Below, piece after piece: positions 54,755 to 64,000 of a DNA stretch of 64,000 nt. Below the pieces are notes generated by a model. That model searched no databases and was not told where the DNA came from. It worked only from the letters and a program-made list of their open reading frames with translations. Made by a program: the position numbers and the translations under genes. Numbering within the stretch: the first letter of the stretch is position 1; the number at the start of each line of letters is the position of its first letter. The DNA is from Litorimonas taeanensis (GTDB taxonomy: Bacteria > Pseudomonadota > Alphaproteobacteria > Caulobacterales > Maricaulaceae), in assembly GCF_003634015.1 (NCBI RefSeq), contig NZ_RBII01000001.1:620001-684000 (forward strand), written 5' to 3'.

Positions 54755-55960
54755 ATGTCAAACAGTTTTTATGAGGCTCTCGATAAAGAGCTTTTGCAAA
54801 TTAAAGCGGATGGCCTTTGGAAAAGTGAACGCTTAATCACGAGTGACCAATCCTCAGATATTCAGATAACCCGTGATGGAAAAACACAAGACGTTTTAAA
54901 TTTTTGTGCCAATAATTATTTAGGGCTGGCCAATCATCCCGACCTAATTTCTGCATCAAAAAAGGCAACGGATACACATGGTTTTGGTATGGCATCCGTA
55001 CGCTTTATTTGTGGGACACAAGCCCAGCATCGAGCGCTTGAAACAGCTCTAGCTCAATGGCTAGGGTTTGAAGACACAATTTTATATGCAGCGTGCTTTG
55101 ATGCGAATGGCGGCGTTTTTGAGCCATTATTAGGGCCAGAAGACGCCATTATATCTGACACGCTCAACCATGCTTCCATTATCGATGGCATTCGATTGTG
55201 CAAAGCGAAACGCTACCGTTACAAAACATCTGACATGTCTGACCTTAGGTCTCAGCTAGAAGCGGCAAAAGCCGACGGAGCGAGGCATATAATGATTGCG
55301 ACAGATGGTGTGTTTTCAATGGATGGAACGATAGCCAAATTAGACGAAATTGTGGCCCTGAAAAAAGAGTTTGGGGCCTTGCTTATGGTTGACGACTGTC
55401 ATGCCACGGGTTTCTTAGGTGAAGGCGGTCGCGGTTCAGCAGAATTTAGAGGTGTTGAAGGTCAAGTTGATATTCTAACGGGGACACTCGGTAAAGCATT
55501 GGGCGGCGCGATGGGCGGTTTTACATGCGCCAAGCAGTCTATCATCGACATGCTTCGCCAGCGCTCCCGGCCTTACTTGTTTTCGAATTCCCTTGCCCCA
55601 GGGTTAGTAGGGGCGAGTCTAAGAGCCATTGAGCTTGCTGCGAATGGAGATGATCTTCGACAGCGATTAAAGGCAAATGCCAAGCAGTTTCGTGAGGGTA
55701 TGACTGAGGCTGGATTTACGCTGCCAGACGGAGAACATCCAATTATTCCTGTTATGCTGGGTGACGCCAATATTGCACAAGATATGGCTGCAAAGCTTTT
55801 AGATGAAGGAATTTATGTCATCGGCTTTTTCTTTCCTGTTGTGCCCAAAGGTCAAGCCCGTATCAGAACCCAAATGAGCGCCGCCCATACCCCAGAACAA
55901 ATCAGCCGAACAATTGCGGCTTTCACAAAGGTCGGTAAAGAGCTGGGAGTCATCGCGTGA
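54755..55960 (+). CDS. kbl: Glycine C-acetyltransferase (2-amino-3-ketobutyrate CoA ligase)
   Basis: A 401-residue PLP enzyme converting 2-amino-3-ketobutyrate and CoA to glycine and acetyl-CoA. PLP Lys247 lies in [28 protein letters not shown] and [15 protein letters not shown] are typical of Kbl. The start at 54755 follows AAGGGGAC, and an in-frame ATG 57 nt upstream lacks a site. It overlaps tdh (GTGA), forming the threonine-degradation operon. Confidence 0.96.
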   Translation: MSNSFYEALDKELLQIKADGLWKSERLITSDQSSDIQITRDGKTQDVLNFCANNYLGLANHPDLISASKKATDTHGFGMASVRFICGTQAQHRALETALAQWLGFEDTILYAACFDANGGVFEPLLGPEDAIISDTLNHASIIDGIRLCKAKRYRYKTSDMSDLRSQLEAAKADGARHIMIATDGVFSMDGTIAKLDEIVALKKEFGALLMVDDCHATGFLGEGGRGSAEFRGVEGQVDILTGTLGKALGGAMGGFTCAKQSIIDMLRQRSRPYLFSNSLAPGLVGASLRAIELAANGDDLRQRLKANAKQFREGMTEAGFTLPDGEHPIIPVMLGDANIAQDMAAKLLDEGIYVIGFFFPVVPKGQARIRTQMSAAHTPEQISRTIAAFTKVGKELGVIA

Positions 55961-57012
55961 CACAATTACCCAAAACTATGAAAGCGCTCGTTAAAGCAAA
56001 GTCTGAAAAAGGACTTTGGATGCAAGACGTGCCTGTTCCTGAAATCGCACCAAATGAAGTGCTGATTGAAATTGAGCGGACTGCGATATGTGGAACAGAC
56101 ATGCATATTTACCGATGGGATGAATGGGCGCAGAATACTGTGCCTGTCCCCATGGTGGTTGGTCATGAATATGGCGGCCGCGTAGCTGCAATAGGCTCTA
56201 CTGTCACGCGTGTCGCTGTGGGAGACCGAGTTAGCGGAGAAGGCCATGTGGTAGGCCGGCGTTCACGAAATGCCCGTGCTGGCCGTTTCCACCTTGACCC
56301 TGATACGAAAGGTATTGGCGTAAATTTACCTGGGGCCTTTGCCCAATATTTGGCCCTTCCAGAATTTAACGTCATTCCTTTAAGGTCTGATTTTCCATTA
56401 GAAATCGCTGCTATTCTAGACCCCCTGGGAAATGCCGTTCACACGGCTTTGGCTTTTGATTTAGTGGGTGAAGATGTTTTGATTACAGGGGCAGGGCCCA
56501 TAGGTATTATGGCGGCTGCTGTTGCCGAGCGTGCGGGCGCACGCCGTATTGTACTGACAGATATCAATGATTGGCGTTTGGATTTTGCAAAGACACTGAC
56601 GACGCGTACTCGCATGGTCAACACCACCGTAGAAAACTTACGTGATGTCATGGACGAAATCGGTATGGAAGAAGGCTTTGACGTTGGTTTAGAGATGAGT
56701 GGTGCTCAGCCGGCTTTTGATCAAATGCTCGATAATATGCTGATGGGAGGAAATATTGCGATGCTAGGCATTCCGGCAAAACCTTTCCCTGTCGACTTTG
56801 GCAAGCTTGTTGGAAAAGCTCTGACTTTACGCGGTATTTATGGCCGTCAAATGTATGAGACTTGGTATAAAATGCTAGCTATGATTGATAGCGGCTTGGA
56901 TATGAACCCTTTGATAACGCACCGCTTTAAAGCGACTGATTTCCAGAAAGCTTTTGATTTAATGGAAACAGGAAAAACAGGTAAAGTGATTCTGGATTGG
57001 ACCGATCTTTGA
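55957..57012 (+). CDS. tdh: L-threonine 3-dehydrogenase, structural-zinc cysteines replaced
   Basis: A 351-residue medium-chain dehydrogenase oxidising threonine to 2-amino-3-ketobutyrate with NAD+, the substrate of Kbl. Catalytic zinc residues Cys45, His70 and Glu71 (CGTDMH, VGHEYGG) are intact, as is the Rossmann GAGPIG. The lobe that usually holds four structural-zinc cysteines (CGxCRNCRAGRxHLC) reads [16 protein letters not shown]: all four are replaced. Starts at GTG overlapping the kbl stop. Confidence 0.95.
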   Translation: MTQLPKTMKALVKAKSEKGLWMQDVPVPEIAPNEVLIEIERTAICGTDMHIYRWDEWAQNTVPVPMVVGHEYGGRVAAIGSTVTRVAVGDRVSGEGHVVGRRSRNARAGRFHLDPDTKGIGVNLPGAFAQYLALPEFNVIPLRSDFPLEIAAILDPLGNAVHTALAFDLVGEDVLITGAGPIGIMAAAVAERAGARRIVLTDINDWRLDFAKTLTTRTRMVNTTVENLRDVMDEIGMEEGFDVGLEMSGAQPAFDQMLDNMLMGGNIAMLGIPAKPFPVDFGKLVGKALTLRGIYGRQMYETWYKMLAMIDSGLDMNPLITHRFKATDFQKAFDLMETGKTGKVILDWTDL

Positions 57013-57677
57013 GTACTGTTACATTAGAGAATTATGAGGATCTATCGTCTGAAGAAATGAGGACGCGTGCAATAGCTGTTCTTGATAAGCTTCGTACCAG
57101 ACGAACAATAAGAGATTTTTCTGATAAACCTGTCGACATTGCGATTATTGAGAGTTGTATTCAGGCGGCCGGTACGGCCCCTAGTGGCGCTAATCACCAG
57201 CCTTGGCATTTTGTGGCGATTTCGAATCCTGATGTGAAGCGTAAAATCCGTATAGCCGCTGAGGCGGAAGAGGCAGAATTTTATGGAGGGCGGGCTTCTG
57301 AAGAGTGGCTAGAGGCTTTGGTGCCATTGGGGACAGATGCAAGCAAGCCGTTTTTAGAAGTGGCGCCATGGTTAATTGCTGTATTCGCACAGAGGCGAGG
57401 CGGCGAGAAACTAGGACAGGATAAGAAAAATTATTATGTCACGGAATCTGTTGGCCTTGCCACAGGAATGTTAATCACTGCCTTACATAGCGCTGGATTG
57501 GGGACTCTCACACATACGCCTGCCCCTATGGGGTTTTTACGTGAAATATGTGGACGGCCTGAAACTGAGAAGCCCTTTGTTCTAATGGTTGTGGGGCACC
57601 CCGCAAAAGATGCAACCGTTCCTAAACATGCTTTGGTCAAGAAGGATCTCGGTGAGATATCGACCTTTATAAGCTGA
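57009..57677 (+). CDS. Nitroreductase family protein
   Basis: A 222-residue FMN-dependent nitroreductase-fold protein ([58 protein letters not shown]). The start is probably TTG 57009, overlapping the tdh stop (TTGA); TTG 56997 is an alternative. Third gene of the threonine operon by position; its substrate is not known. Confidence 0.9.
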   Translation: MSTVTLENYEDLSSEEMRTRAIAVLDKLRTRRTIRDFSDKPVDIAIIESCIQAAGTAPSGANHQPWHFVAISNPDVKRKIRIAAEAEEAEFYGGRASEEWLEALVPLGTDASKPFLEVAPWLIAVFAQRRGGEKLGQDKKNYYVTESVGLATGMLITALHSAGLGTLTHTPAPMGFLREICGRPETEKPFVLMVVGHPAKDATVPKHALVKKDLGEISTFIS

Positions 57678-57701
57678 AGTCCAGTGTTTGATACTAAATG
57701 C

Positions 57702-57732
57702 GTTCATCACCCTCTACGTTAGAGTGATGAAC
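57702..57732. terminator. Hairpin between nitroreductase and asd
   Basis: GTTCATCAC / GTGATGAAC (9 bp), a 2-nt bulge and an inner TCTA/TAGA stem lie between convergent genes. A weak T-tract (TAAAGTTT) follows on plus. Likely shared terminator. Confidence 0.55.
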
Positions 57733-57753
57733 TAAAGTTTGCCGAAATGAGAT

Positions 57754-58791
57754 TTATGCAGCTTTTGACTTTGCATTCCGCGGTAACTTTCGGTTTGCAA
57801 GTAATTCTGCAATTTGCACAGTATTAAGAGCTGCCCCTTTACGAAGGTTGTCTGACACACACCACAGATTAAGCGTATTATCTTGAGTGCTATCTTCGCG
57901 AATGCGAGAAATAAATGTCGCATATTCGCCAACACATTCAACGGGCGTTACATAACCGCCATCTTCTTGTTTGTCGACGACCATAAGACCTGGTGAAATA
58001 CGTAGGAGTTCGCGTGCTTCGTCTGCGGATAACTCTTCCTCGAATTCAATATTGATGGATTCAGCGTGGCCAACAAAAGTAGGGACCCGAACGCAAGTCG
58101 CAGAAACTTTGACCTTAGGGTCAAGAATTTTCATAGTTTCGGCTTTCATTTTCCACTCTTCCTTAGTGTCGCCGCTATCCATGAAGACATCGATGTGGGG
58201 GATTACGTTGAAAGCAATTTGCTTTGTGAAATTAACAGGCTGGAACTGGTCATTCGAATAAATACCTTTGGTTTGAAGCCAAAGTTCATCCATGTTTTTC
58301 TTTCCGCCTCCAGAGACGGATTGATAAGTTGATACAACAACGCGCTTTATTTTGGCTCGATCATGCAAGGGTTTCAGTGCGACAACCATCTGAATTGTTG
58401 AGCAGTTAGGGTTAGCGATAATGCCTTTTTTCTTATAGCCATCAACTGCATCTGCATTAACTTCGGGAACGACCAAGGGGACGTCTGGATCCATTCGCCA
58501 CGTGCTAGAGTTATCAATCACGATAGCGCCTGCGGCAGCAATTTTCGGTGACCATATTTTTGACACTTCTCCGCCTGCGCTCATCAAAGCTAAGTCGACT
58601 TGTGTGAAATCAAAAGTCTCTAAGTCAACACATTTCAGTTCTTTATCACCATAGCTCACTTCACGACCAACGGATTTACGAGACGCGACAGCATAAACCT
58701 TTTCAACATCAAGGTCGCTCTCGGACAAAATCGTGAGCATTTCAGTCCCGACATTGCCTGTGGCCCCGACGACTGCGATACGATAACCCAT
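57754..58791 (-). CDS. asd: Aspartate-semialdehyde dehydrogenase
   Basis: A 345-residue NADPH enzyme of the Lys/Met/Thr/DAP pathway. Start at 58791 (MGYRIAVVGATGNVGTEML) follows AAGGAG; an upstream in-frame ATG is rejected. Catalytic Cys130 is in NPNCSTIQ; VVSTYQSVSGGGK is typical. Its product also feeds DAP for peptidoglycan, in keeping with the wall-rich surroundings. Confidence 0.97.
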   Translation of the reverse strand: MGYRIAVVGATGNVGTEMLTILSESDLDVEKVYAVASRKSVGREVSYGDKELKCVDLETFDFTQVDLALMSAGGEVSKIWSPKIAAAGAIVIDNSSTWRMDPDVPLVVPEVNADAVDGYKKKGIIANPNCSTIQMVVALKPLHDRAKIKRVVVSTYQSVSGGGKKNMDELWLQTKGIYSNDQFQPVNFTKQIAFNVIPHIDVFMDSGDTKEEWKMKAETMKILDPKVKVSATCVRVPTFVGHAESINIEFEEELSADEARELLRISPGLMVVDKQEDGGYVTPVECVGEYATFISRIREDSTQDNTLNLWCVSDNLRKGAALNTVQIAELLANRKLPRNAKSKAA

Positions 58792-58875
58792 AATGGTCTC
58801 CTTAATGTGGCCCTTTAAGCCAGAGTGCAAAACGAGGAGCGGTTTAGGCGAAGTCCAGCTTTCGGGCAAGTGTTC

Positions 58876-59226
58876 TTATTTAAGATAACGCATTCTTAAA
58901 TATACGGATAGGGCGATGACGCCAACAAAAGCTAATCCGCCAGCTTCGAGTTTTGTTAAGCTGCCAATCCATGGTTTTGTCCAGTTCTCCATAAATTGCA
59001 TATCAATGAAAACGCCGTTGATTGATATTGCGCCTAAGAGAATAGCGAATAAAGCTGTGACACCAATTAAGGAAAAAATTCCCGCATAAAATTTCTGATC
59101 ACTTTTGGCTTGAGCAGCGCGTCGTTCCTGTGCTCGTTGATAACGAGAAACCCTGTTTTTATTCGCAGCACGCCTACGCGGGTTAGCATGAGTGTCATCG
59201 TTAGCTGAAGGAGGCGTATCTGTCAT
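58876..59226 (-). CDS. Small two-helix membrane protein, unknown
   Basis: A 116-residue protein with a basic disordered N-terminus (about 1-45, RRRAANKNRVSRYQRAQERRAAQ) and two hydrophobic segments (about 48-69 and 95-112). No family recognised. It lies 84 bp upstream of asd on the same strand, and may share its transcript. Confidence 0.65.
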   Translation of the reverse strand: MTDTPPSANDDTHANPRRRAANKNRVSRYQRAQERRAAQAKSDQKFYAGIFSLIGVTALFAILLGAISINGVFIDMQFMENWTKPWIGSLTKLEAGGLAFVGVIALSVYLRMRYLK

Positions 59227-59275
59227 ATTTGTAGCTTAGCATGGATTTGAGAAAGTTCTATGCTATGGATGTCAT

Positions 59276-59740
59276 ATGAGAGTCACCTTTTTAAGCGCTT
59301 TTATTTTAGGTTTTACCCTTCTGAGCCGTGGGGATGTTTCTTGGGCCCAAGACTTATTTTTGCCCGATATAGAACAGGAAAAACCATTAGGCCGTGAAGA
59401 TGTTAAATCACTCTTTAGTGGGAAGACCCATATTGGTAGCTATAATTTTGAAATTCAAAATTTTAAAGGTATTAACTTTGAGGAACTCACGAAAGAAGAT
59501 GGTACTGTAATTCATAAAATGGGGGCCCGTGTTGATACTGGCCGTTGGTCGATGAAAGGGCATAAGATTTGTTTTGAGTATGATTCTCCGGATTTATATG
59601 GTACCTGCCTTAGTTATTATCAGCGCGGTAATTGTATCTATCATTTCCTTGAAGCTCAGACTGATATTATTTCTTCCCAATTCACGGCCGTAAGCGTTGT
59701 TAAAGGAGAGGTGCCGCGTTGTGACCCACCCATGTCTTAA
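59276..59740 (+). CDS. Small secreted Cys-motif protein 1, unknown
   Basis: A 154-residue exported protein (signal peptide to about WAQ, residue 24). The mature domain contains LFSGKTHIGSYNFE, a DTGRW-type turn, and four cysteines: ICFEY, GTCLSYY, NCIYHF and PRCDPPMS at the very C-terminus. The same pattern recurs in the next gene. The layout faintly resembles DUF995-type alphaproteobacterial secreted proteins, which I cannot confirm. Confidence 0.78.
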   Translation: MRVTFLSAFILGFTLLSRGDVSWAQDLFLPDIEQEKPLGREDVKSLFSGKTHIGSYNFEIQNFKGINFEELTKEDGTVIHKMGARVDTGRWSMKGHKICFEYDSPDLYGTCLSYYQRGNCIYHFLEAQTDIISSQFTAVSVVKGEVPRCDPPMS

Positions 59741-60224
59741 ATCGACTCTAGAAAAACGGTCTTTTTTAACTGTTTTTATTTTGATTGTTATGGGGGCTTT
59801 TTACATCCCTGTTCATAGTCAAAATCAAAATACCGATATTAGACCTCACGCACAAAGAGTGGTTGGGGACGCTTTGCGGGCTGAGTTTTCAGGTGTTAAA
59901 CATGTTGGGGAGTATAATTTCACGCGAGAAGGACAAAGCCAAAATACTTATACAGAGATGCATTACGATACGGGGCGTGTGCTTTATAAAGAAGGCGGCG
60001 TGGAGAATACGGGTGCTTGGTTTATCCTCGATGACACCTTATGTTTTGTGTATAAAAACGACCGTATGAGCAATGGCTGCTTCCGAGTTTATAAAGTGAA
60101 AAATTGTTTTTATCATTACAGTGATCAAATCCCTGAAACCAAGAATGAATTGGATCAAGAATATTGGACGGCTCGATCCGTTAAAGACGGGCAGACGCCG
60201 CAATGCGACGCCCCTATGAGTTAG
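59721..60224 (+). CDS. Small secreted Cys-motif protein 2, tandem paralog
   Basis: A 167-residue exported protein. GTG 59721 is chosen: AGGAGAGG lies 9 nt upstream (inside the end of protein 1) and it yields a signal peptide (KRSFLTVFILIVMGAFYIPVHS). The mature part repeats protein 1: EFSGVKHVGEYNF, NTGAWF, LCFVY, NGCFRVY, NCFYHY and a C-terminal PQCDAPMS. The 20-nt overlap indicates coupled translation. Confidence 0.75.
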   Translation: MTHPCLKSTLEKRSFLTVFILIVMGAFYIPVHSQNQNTDIRPHAQRVVGDALRAEFSGVKHVGEYNFTREGQSQNTYTEMHYDTGRVLYKEGGVENTGAWFILDDTLCFVYKNDRMSNGCFRVYKVKNCFYHYSDQIPETKNELDQEYWTARSVKDGQTPQCDAPMS

Positions 60225-60243
60225 CACTGTCTTTGCGACCTTG

Positions 60244-60819
60244 TTAGAATTTGTATTTAGGGAAGTTGTGTACACGCTCAAAGGCGCGAATATCAATTCT
60301 GATGTCATCCCGACGGTCCTCAAGACGGAGTAACTTTTTTCTTAGCTTTTTGCGCTCGTCTTGATCTAATTCTTCTTCGTCCAATCGTGTTTTTATAGCG
60401 AGGCTGTCTTCTAATGCGTCATGGTAAGCTGAGATTAAATCATTATACTCTTGATTGATTGACCAAACAATGCGCCCCTCATCATATCCAGTAAAGTAGC
60501 CGTTATCTGGTGCAGATTGGCACTCAGCATTGGCACTATTGCCTGCTTCACCCGTGGAGAAACCTTTATCAAATGTGCAATATCGCAAAAGGCCTTGTTC
60601 ATAGCCTTGAAAGTAAAGGTCTCTGGCTGGTGTAATGTCGTATTTCATACAGGTTTTAGCATAATCTGCTAACTTACTGCGAGAGCGACCATTCTCACCA
60701 TCTCTAAAGCCAATTTCCTGCCAACTACCCGCGAGGCATTCATCCTCAGATATTGATGCGCAGGATGTCGCGCTGATTGCTCCAAGAAATATGGCTGATG
60801 TGATAAAAAGTTTCTTCAT
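60244..60819 (-). CDS. DUF2799 lipoprotein
   Basis: A 191-residue predicted lipoprotein (MKKLFITSAIFLGAISATSC, lipidated Cys20; start at 60819 follows GGAGGGCAGG). The domain shows the DUF2799 pattern: GSWQEIGFRDGENGR, ARDLYFQGYEQGLLRYC, DKGFSTGEAGN. A Lys/Arg/Asp/Glu-rich helical tail (about 120-185) follows. Function unknown. It ends 19 bp from the convergent Cys-motif gene. Confidence 0.88.
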   Translation of the reverse strand: MKKLFITSAIFLGAISATSCASISEDECLAGSWQEIGFRDGENGRSRSKLADYAKTCMKYDITPARDLYFQGYEQGLLRYCTFDKGFSTGEAGNSANAECQSAPDNGYFTGYDEGRIVWSINQEYNDLISAYHDALEDSLAIKTRLDEEELDQDERKKLRKKLLRLEDRRDDIRIDIRAFERVHNFPKYKF

Positions 60820-61012
60820 GGTCCTGCCCTCCGTTTCTTTCTTATTAAACGGCACCAATTGAACAAACAATGATAGCCTTGTTCATATTGGATTTAGAAT
60901 AGATGAGAATCTGGACTATATCCCATTGGCATATTCACAATGCTTCAATCTACCATCAAAGCCGCGATAGACGGTGATGATAGATTTAAAAGTACTTGAC
61001 CTGGGCGTTATT

Positions 61013-64000
61013 CTATTCCCACCAATAAGGTAGACGTTTTTTAGAACCTGTGACGACTTCATTCATGGTATCGGCTTCATATAGACGCCCACCTATCATG
61101 ACATGTTCAATACTATCTGTGTTTCTAATGTCCTCTGACGGATCATCTGACAAAATAACAAGGTCTGCAAGTTTGCCTTTTTCCAACGACCCGATGTCAT
61201 TGAAGAAGCCAAGGTGTTTCGCAGGCATCGATGTTGCTGTTGATAGAGCTTGGATGGGAGACATTCCCCCGCGAACGAAGCTCCACATTTCCCAATGTGC
61301 TGCCAGACCTTCGCGCTGCCCATGAGCGCCAATGCCTACTAAAACGCCTGCATCAGCGAGTTGTTTTGCGGTGGACCCTGACTGACCATCTGCGTAATCC
61401 TCAATTGGTGCCATTTGGCGGCGTTTAGCACGTGCTCTTAAGGCTGCAGGTGGAACATGTTTGGAAAGAATGTGGTGATCCGAAACATCACTTTCTTGGT
61501 AATAATAATCTTCACCCCTTACGCCGCCATAAGTTACGACAAGTGTAGGGATATAAGCCACATTGGTTTGTGAATACATTTGAATGACATCATCATAAAT
61601 GAATTCTTGTGGGAGATTATGCTCAAGCGATGTGTTTCCGTCCTGAACGAGCGCCATATCCATGTGATAGAGAGAGCCTCCTTCGGCAACAACAATCATG
61701 TTTTCTTTACGTGCCGCTTGGACAACTTGTTGACGTTGATCGCGGCGGGGCTGATTGTAGTTTTTGACACCATGGGCGCCTTGAGCTTTTAGGCGAGAAA
61801 CATGTTCTTGTGCATCTTCGGCAGATTGAATATTTGCAAAAAATCCGGGGGCTTTAGCTCCATAAATAACTTCGCCAGTTGAAAAGGTTCTTGGTGCCAA
61901 GAGATTGCCAGTTCGTTGTAGTTCAGACGCCGGGAATATGGTGCTTGCGCTACTGGACGGGTCAAAGACTGTTGTGACGCCAAGTGCTAGGGTGGCTATA
62001 GCTTTCCAGTTTTGCTGCGGTATCAAATCGCCTACGGCTTGAGGGCCATGAGCATGTGCATCGACATAACCGGGAACAATGGTTTTCCCTTTAAGGTCAA
62101 CCTTATTTGCTCCAAAGGGTATGGTTACATCCGTACCAATTTCGGTAATTCTATCACCTTTAATCAAAATAGTTCCGTTTTGAATTATCCCGCCTGCTTC
62201 ATCCGCCATGGTGATAATTTTTGCATTTGTCAGTGCCGTGATTCCTGATGGTGTATCTTTTTTGACTGTCTGGGATAAGGTTGTGACAAATTTTGGCGTT
62301 TCAGGCTGCTCTTTAGCTGATGGAGAGGCCGTAAATAATTTGGACCCAAGGCTCCAGTAAATTTGACCGTCATTTGTCCAGCTTGGATAGGTCGCTCCAT
62401 TTTGGCTTAGTTTAGTGACGGGGAGGGCTTTTGCGCTCATTCCTGCAGCGACATTTTGAGGACCAGAAAGAAGCGGCATAGTATATAAATTATAGTTCTC
62501 GCGGAAAGCGACCTGACGCCCATCCATTGAAACATGAAAGCTCTGCGCCATTTTTGAACTCGTGTGGACGCGTTTGTCGTGTCCCTGTAAATTAACACTG
62601 ACCAAGGCATTCTTGCCGTCTTCGTTATTCGTTATAAATACACGATCATTATTTGGCCCAAAATGCGGTAAAGATCCAGATTTCGAAATTCGCGTTGGAG
62701 TAATATTCTGCGTCAAAGACTTTACATAAATGCCTGTATTGGCTGACCATTCAGGAGCTGTAAGAAATCCACCGCTTCGTTTTTGGTAGGTCACATAATT
62801 GCCGTTTGGTGATATAGCCGGATTAGCGTAATGCCCAGGATGTGATGTCACTGTATTTAGACGACGAGATGAGATATTAATTGTATGCACGTTACCTAAG
62901 GATTTGTCGTCCCAAGTGACAAATGTCACTGTTCGCCCATCTTTTGAAAAGCTCGGGTGCAACTCTTTCACAGAATCAGGTAGGCGCGTTAAACGGTTTG
63001 CTGTGCCACCGGAAACAGGTTTGACATAAAGTTTGCCAAGGCTTTCAAAAACCACTGTGCGACCATTAGGTGATACATGAGTGAAACGAGGCATCGTAGT
63101 GTCGAAGGTGTCGGGTGCGACTTCTACAGATGGACGCGGACCTTTTAGAATTTCACGCGTGTCTTTGACATGGAAGTCAATATGTTCAACCTTCTGCGTC
63201 GTAACATTTAGTTTGTGAATTTGACCTTTTGCCCAAAAGAAAAGGCTTTGAGAATCAGGACTCCAGTCCATGTTAGGATAAAGACCGTGAACAGCCCATG
63301 TCTCTTGCATGTCGCGATCAAGGTGGTCAAAAATCTCGCGCTCTTCTCCACTTTGTACATCTTTGATAAAAAGGCGCGTGTCTCCGTCAACACGCTTAAC
63401 AAAGGCGAGATATTTCCCATCTGGGGACGGTGTCGGACGAACCGCACCGCCATAACCTCCCACTGCCGTAGAGATTTCGCCTGTGTTCATGTCATATTTT
63501 TTGATTTGAAATAGCTCACTATGTGAATCTTGAGCGTATTCGAATATTGGACCAGAGGTGATGTTTTGGCTGTAGTAAATTGCATTTCCATCAGGACTAA
63601 ACATGGGTTCTCCAAGTTCTTTCTGATGTGATTCGGATGGTTTTTTTACGAGTTGAATGCCTGAGCCGCCTTGAGTGCTATAAAGCCAAATTTCGCCCAC
63701 CCCAAGAGATCTGCTTGTTGTGAAATGTTTGCGGCCTGCAATGAAATCACCACTCGGGTGCCAGGTTGGATTATTAAGCAGCCTGAAAGTTTCTTTAGTC
63801 ACTTGTTCCAAGTCGGATCCATCAACGTTCATCGTCCAAATATTATCACCACCCGCACGGTCGGAAATGAAAGCAATGCGTTTACCATCGGGAGAAAAAC
63901 GTGGCTGCATTTCCCACGCCATACCTGAGGCGATATTGGTCGCGGTACCGCCAGTGATGGGCATTGTGTAAATGTCACCCAGTAAATCAAAGGCGATTGT
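61013..64000 (-). CDS. TolB-like propeller amidohydrolase, N-terminus off-window
   Basis: At least 995 residues, open at the right edge; the ATG at 63964 is internal because coding (IAFDLLGDIYTMPITGG) continues past it. The N-terminal ~600 residues are PD40/TolB-type propeller repeats (FSPDGKRIAFISDR, PSPDGKYLAFVKR, FSKDGRTVTFVTW, ISPNGNYVTYQKR). The C-terminal ~400 residues form a metal-dependent amidohydrolase (GYVDAHAHGPQ, VGIGAHGQREGLAAHWEM, GSLEKGKLADLVIL). Such fusions are secreted hydrolases of uncertain substrate, common in marine alphaproteobacteria. Confidence 0.92.
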   Translation of the reverse strand, partial: TIAFDLLGDIYTMPITGGTATNIASGMAWEMQPRFSPDGKRIAFISDRAGGDNIWTMNVDGSDLEQVTKETFRLLNNPTWHPSGDFIAGRKHFTTSRSLGVGEIWLYSTQGGSGIQLVKKPSESHQKELGEPMFSPDGNAIYYSQNITSGPIFEYAQDSHSELFQIKKYDMNTGEISTAVGGYGGAVRPTPSPDGKYLAFVKRVDGDTRLFIKDVQSGEEREIFDHLDRDMQETWAVHGLYPNMDWSPDSQSLFFWAKGQIHKLNVTTQKVEHIDFHVKDTREILKGPRPSVEVAPDTFDTTMPRFTHVSPNGRTVVFESLGKLYVKPVSGGTANRLTRLPDSVKELHPSFSKDGRTVTFVTWDDKSLGNVHTINISSRRLNTVTSHPGHYANPAISPNGNYVTYQKRSGGFLTAPEWSANTGIYVKSLTQNITPTRISKSGSLPHFGPNNDRVFITNNEDGKNALVSVNLQGHDKRVHTSSKMAQSFHVSMDGRQVAFRENYNLYTMPLLSGPQNVAAGMSAKALPVTKLSQNGATYPSWTNDGQIYWSLGSKLFTASPSAKEQPETPKFVTTLSQTVKKDTPSGITALTNAKIITMADEAGGIIQNGTILIKGDRITEIGTDVTIPFGANKVDLKGKTIVPGYVDAHAHGPQAVGDLIPQQNWKAIATLALGVTTVFDPSSSASTIFPASELQRTGNLLAPRTFSTGEVIYGAKAPGFFANIQSAEDAQEHVSRLKAQGAHGVKNYNQPRRDQRQQVVQAARKENMIVVAEGGSLYHMDMALVQDGNTSLEHNLPQEFIYDDVIQMYSQTNVAYIPTLVVTYGGVRGEDYYYQESDVSDHHILSKHVPPAALRARAKRRQMAPIEDYADGQSGSTAKQLADAGVLVGIGAHGQREGLAAHWEMWSFVRGGMSPIQALSTATSMPAKHLGFFNDIGSLEKGKLADLVILSDDPSEDIRNTDSIEHVMIGGRLYEADTMNEVVTGSKKRLPYWWE

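Noticed and set aside
63964-63966. ATG as the start of the propeller amidohydrolase
   Set aside because: Coding in the same frame continues to the window edge with typical family sequence (FDLLGDIY), so this Met is internal.
1-64000. tRNA, rRNA, insertion sequences, prophage or defence genes
   Set aside because: No cloverleaf-type sequences, transposase, integrase, toxin-antitoxin or CRISPR-associated motifs were seen on either strand when reading by eye.

Overview
The window reads as a chromosomal segment of an alphaproteobacterium, most likely Hyphomonadales/Maricaulales (relatives of Hyphomonas, Maricaulis, Robiginitomaculum or Hellea). This is inferred from the gene neighbourhoods rne-M48-dsbA-radA-cvpA-purF and amiC-PBP1A-prfB, an M23 peptidase/bactofilin pair, an iscR-nifS-sufBCDS operon, an RNase E with an acidic S1 insert and basic tail, and moderate-to-low GC content. 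No rRNA, tRNA, CRISPR array, insertion sequence or phage gene was recognised. It looks like core genome with clade-specific genes embedded in it.

Layout. 1-8806 (minus): rne, M48 metalloprotease, DsbA-like lipoprotein, radA, cvpA, and purF cut by the left edge. 8807-9255: a 449-bp divergent regulatory region. 9256-14263 (plus): amiC, PBP1A, and prfB with a programmed +1 frameshift. 14335-17433 (minus): bactofilin and M23 peptidase, DUF455, Bcp peroxiredoxin. 17516-26273: large AsmA/YhdP-like protein, tyrS, anmK, M1 aminopeptidase, alpha/beta hydrolase. 26472-35799: a 14-gene SUF iron-sulfur operon. 35902-39609: desaturase, hemerythrin, rpoH, RluD-type pseudouridine synthase. 39791-46752: TonB-dependent receptor, a large coiled-coil membrane protein, CPBP protease, Hpt protein. 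47102-54681: alpha-2-macroglobulin with PBP1C, and a uracil-DNA glycosylase-family protein. 54755-58791: threonine degradation genes (kbl, tdh), nitroreductase, asd. 58876-64000: small secreted or membrane unknowns, a DUF2799 lipoprotein, and a TolB-propeller amidohydrolase cut by the right edge.

How the genes work together. Envelope growth dominates: two class A PBPs, an amidase, an M23 peptidase scaffolded by bactofilin, AnmK recycling, and an A2M/PBP1C pair. The SUF operon is the most interesting region. Besides IscR, two cysteine desulfurases, SufBCD, SufT and an A-type carrier, it carries five less usual genes: two tandem paralogous secreted proteins with a C-terminal Cys-(W/R)RG-WQT-Cys motif, a Rid-family protein lacking the canonical catalytic Arg, and two tandem two-helix membrane miniproteins. 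An IscR-type operator overlaps the -35 of its promoter, and paired RNA hairpins precede sufC. A third tandem paralog pair of small Cys-rich secreted proteins lies near the right end.

Limits: all family calls come from reading motifs and lengths. No database search or folding program was run.
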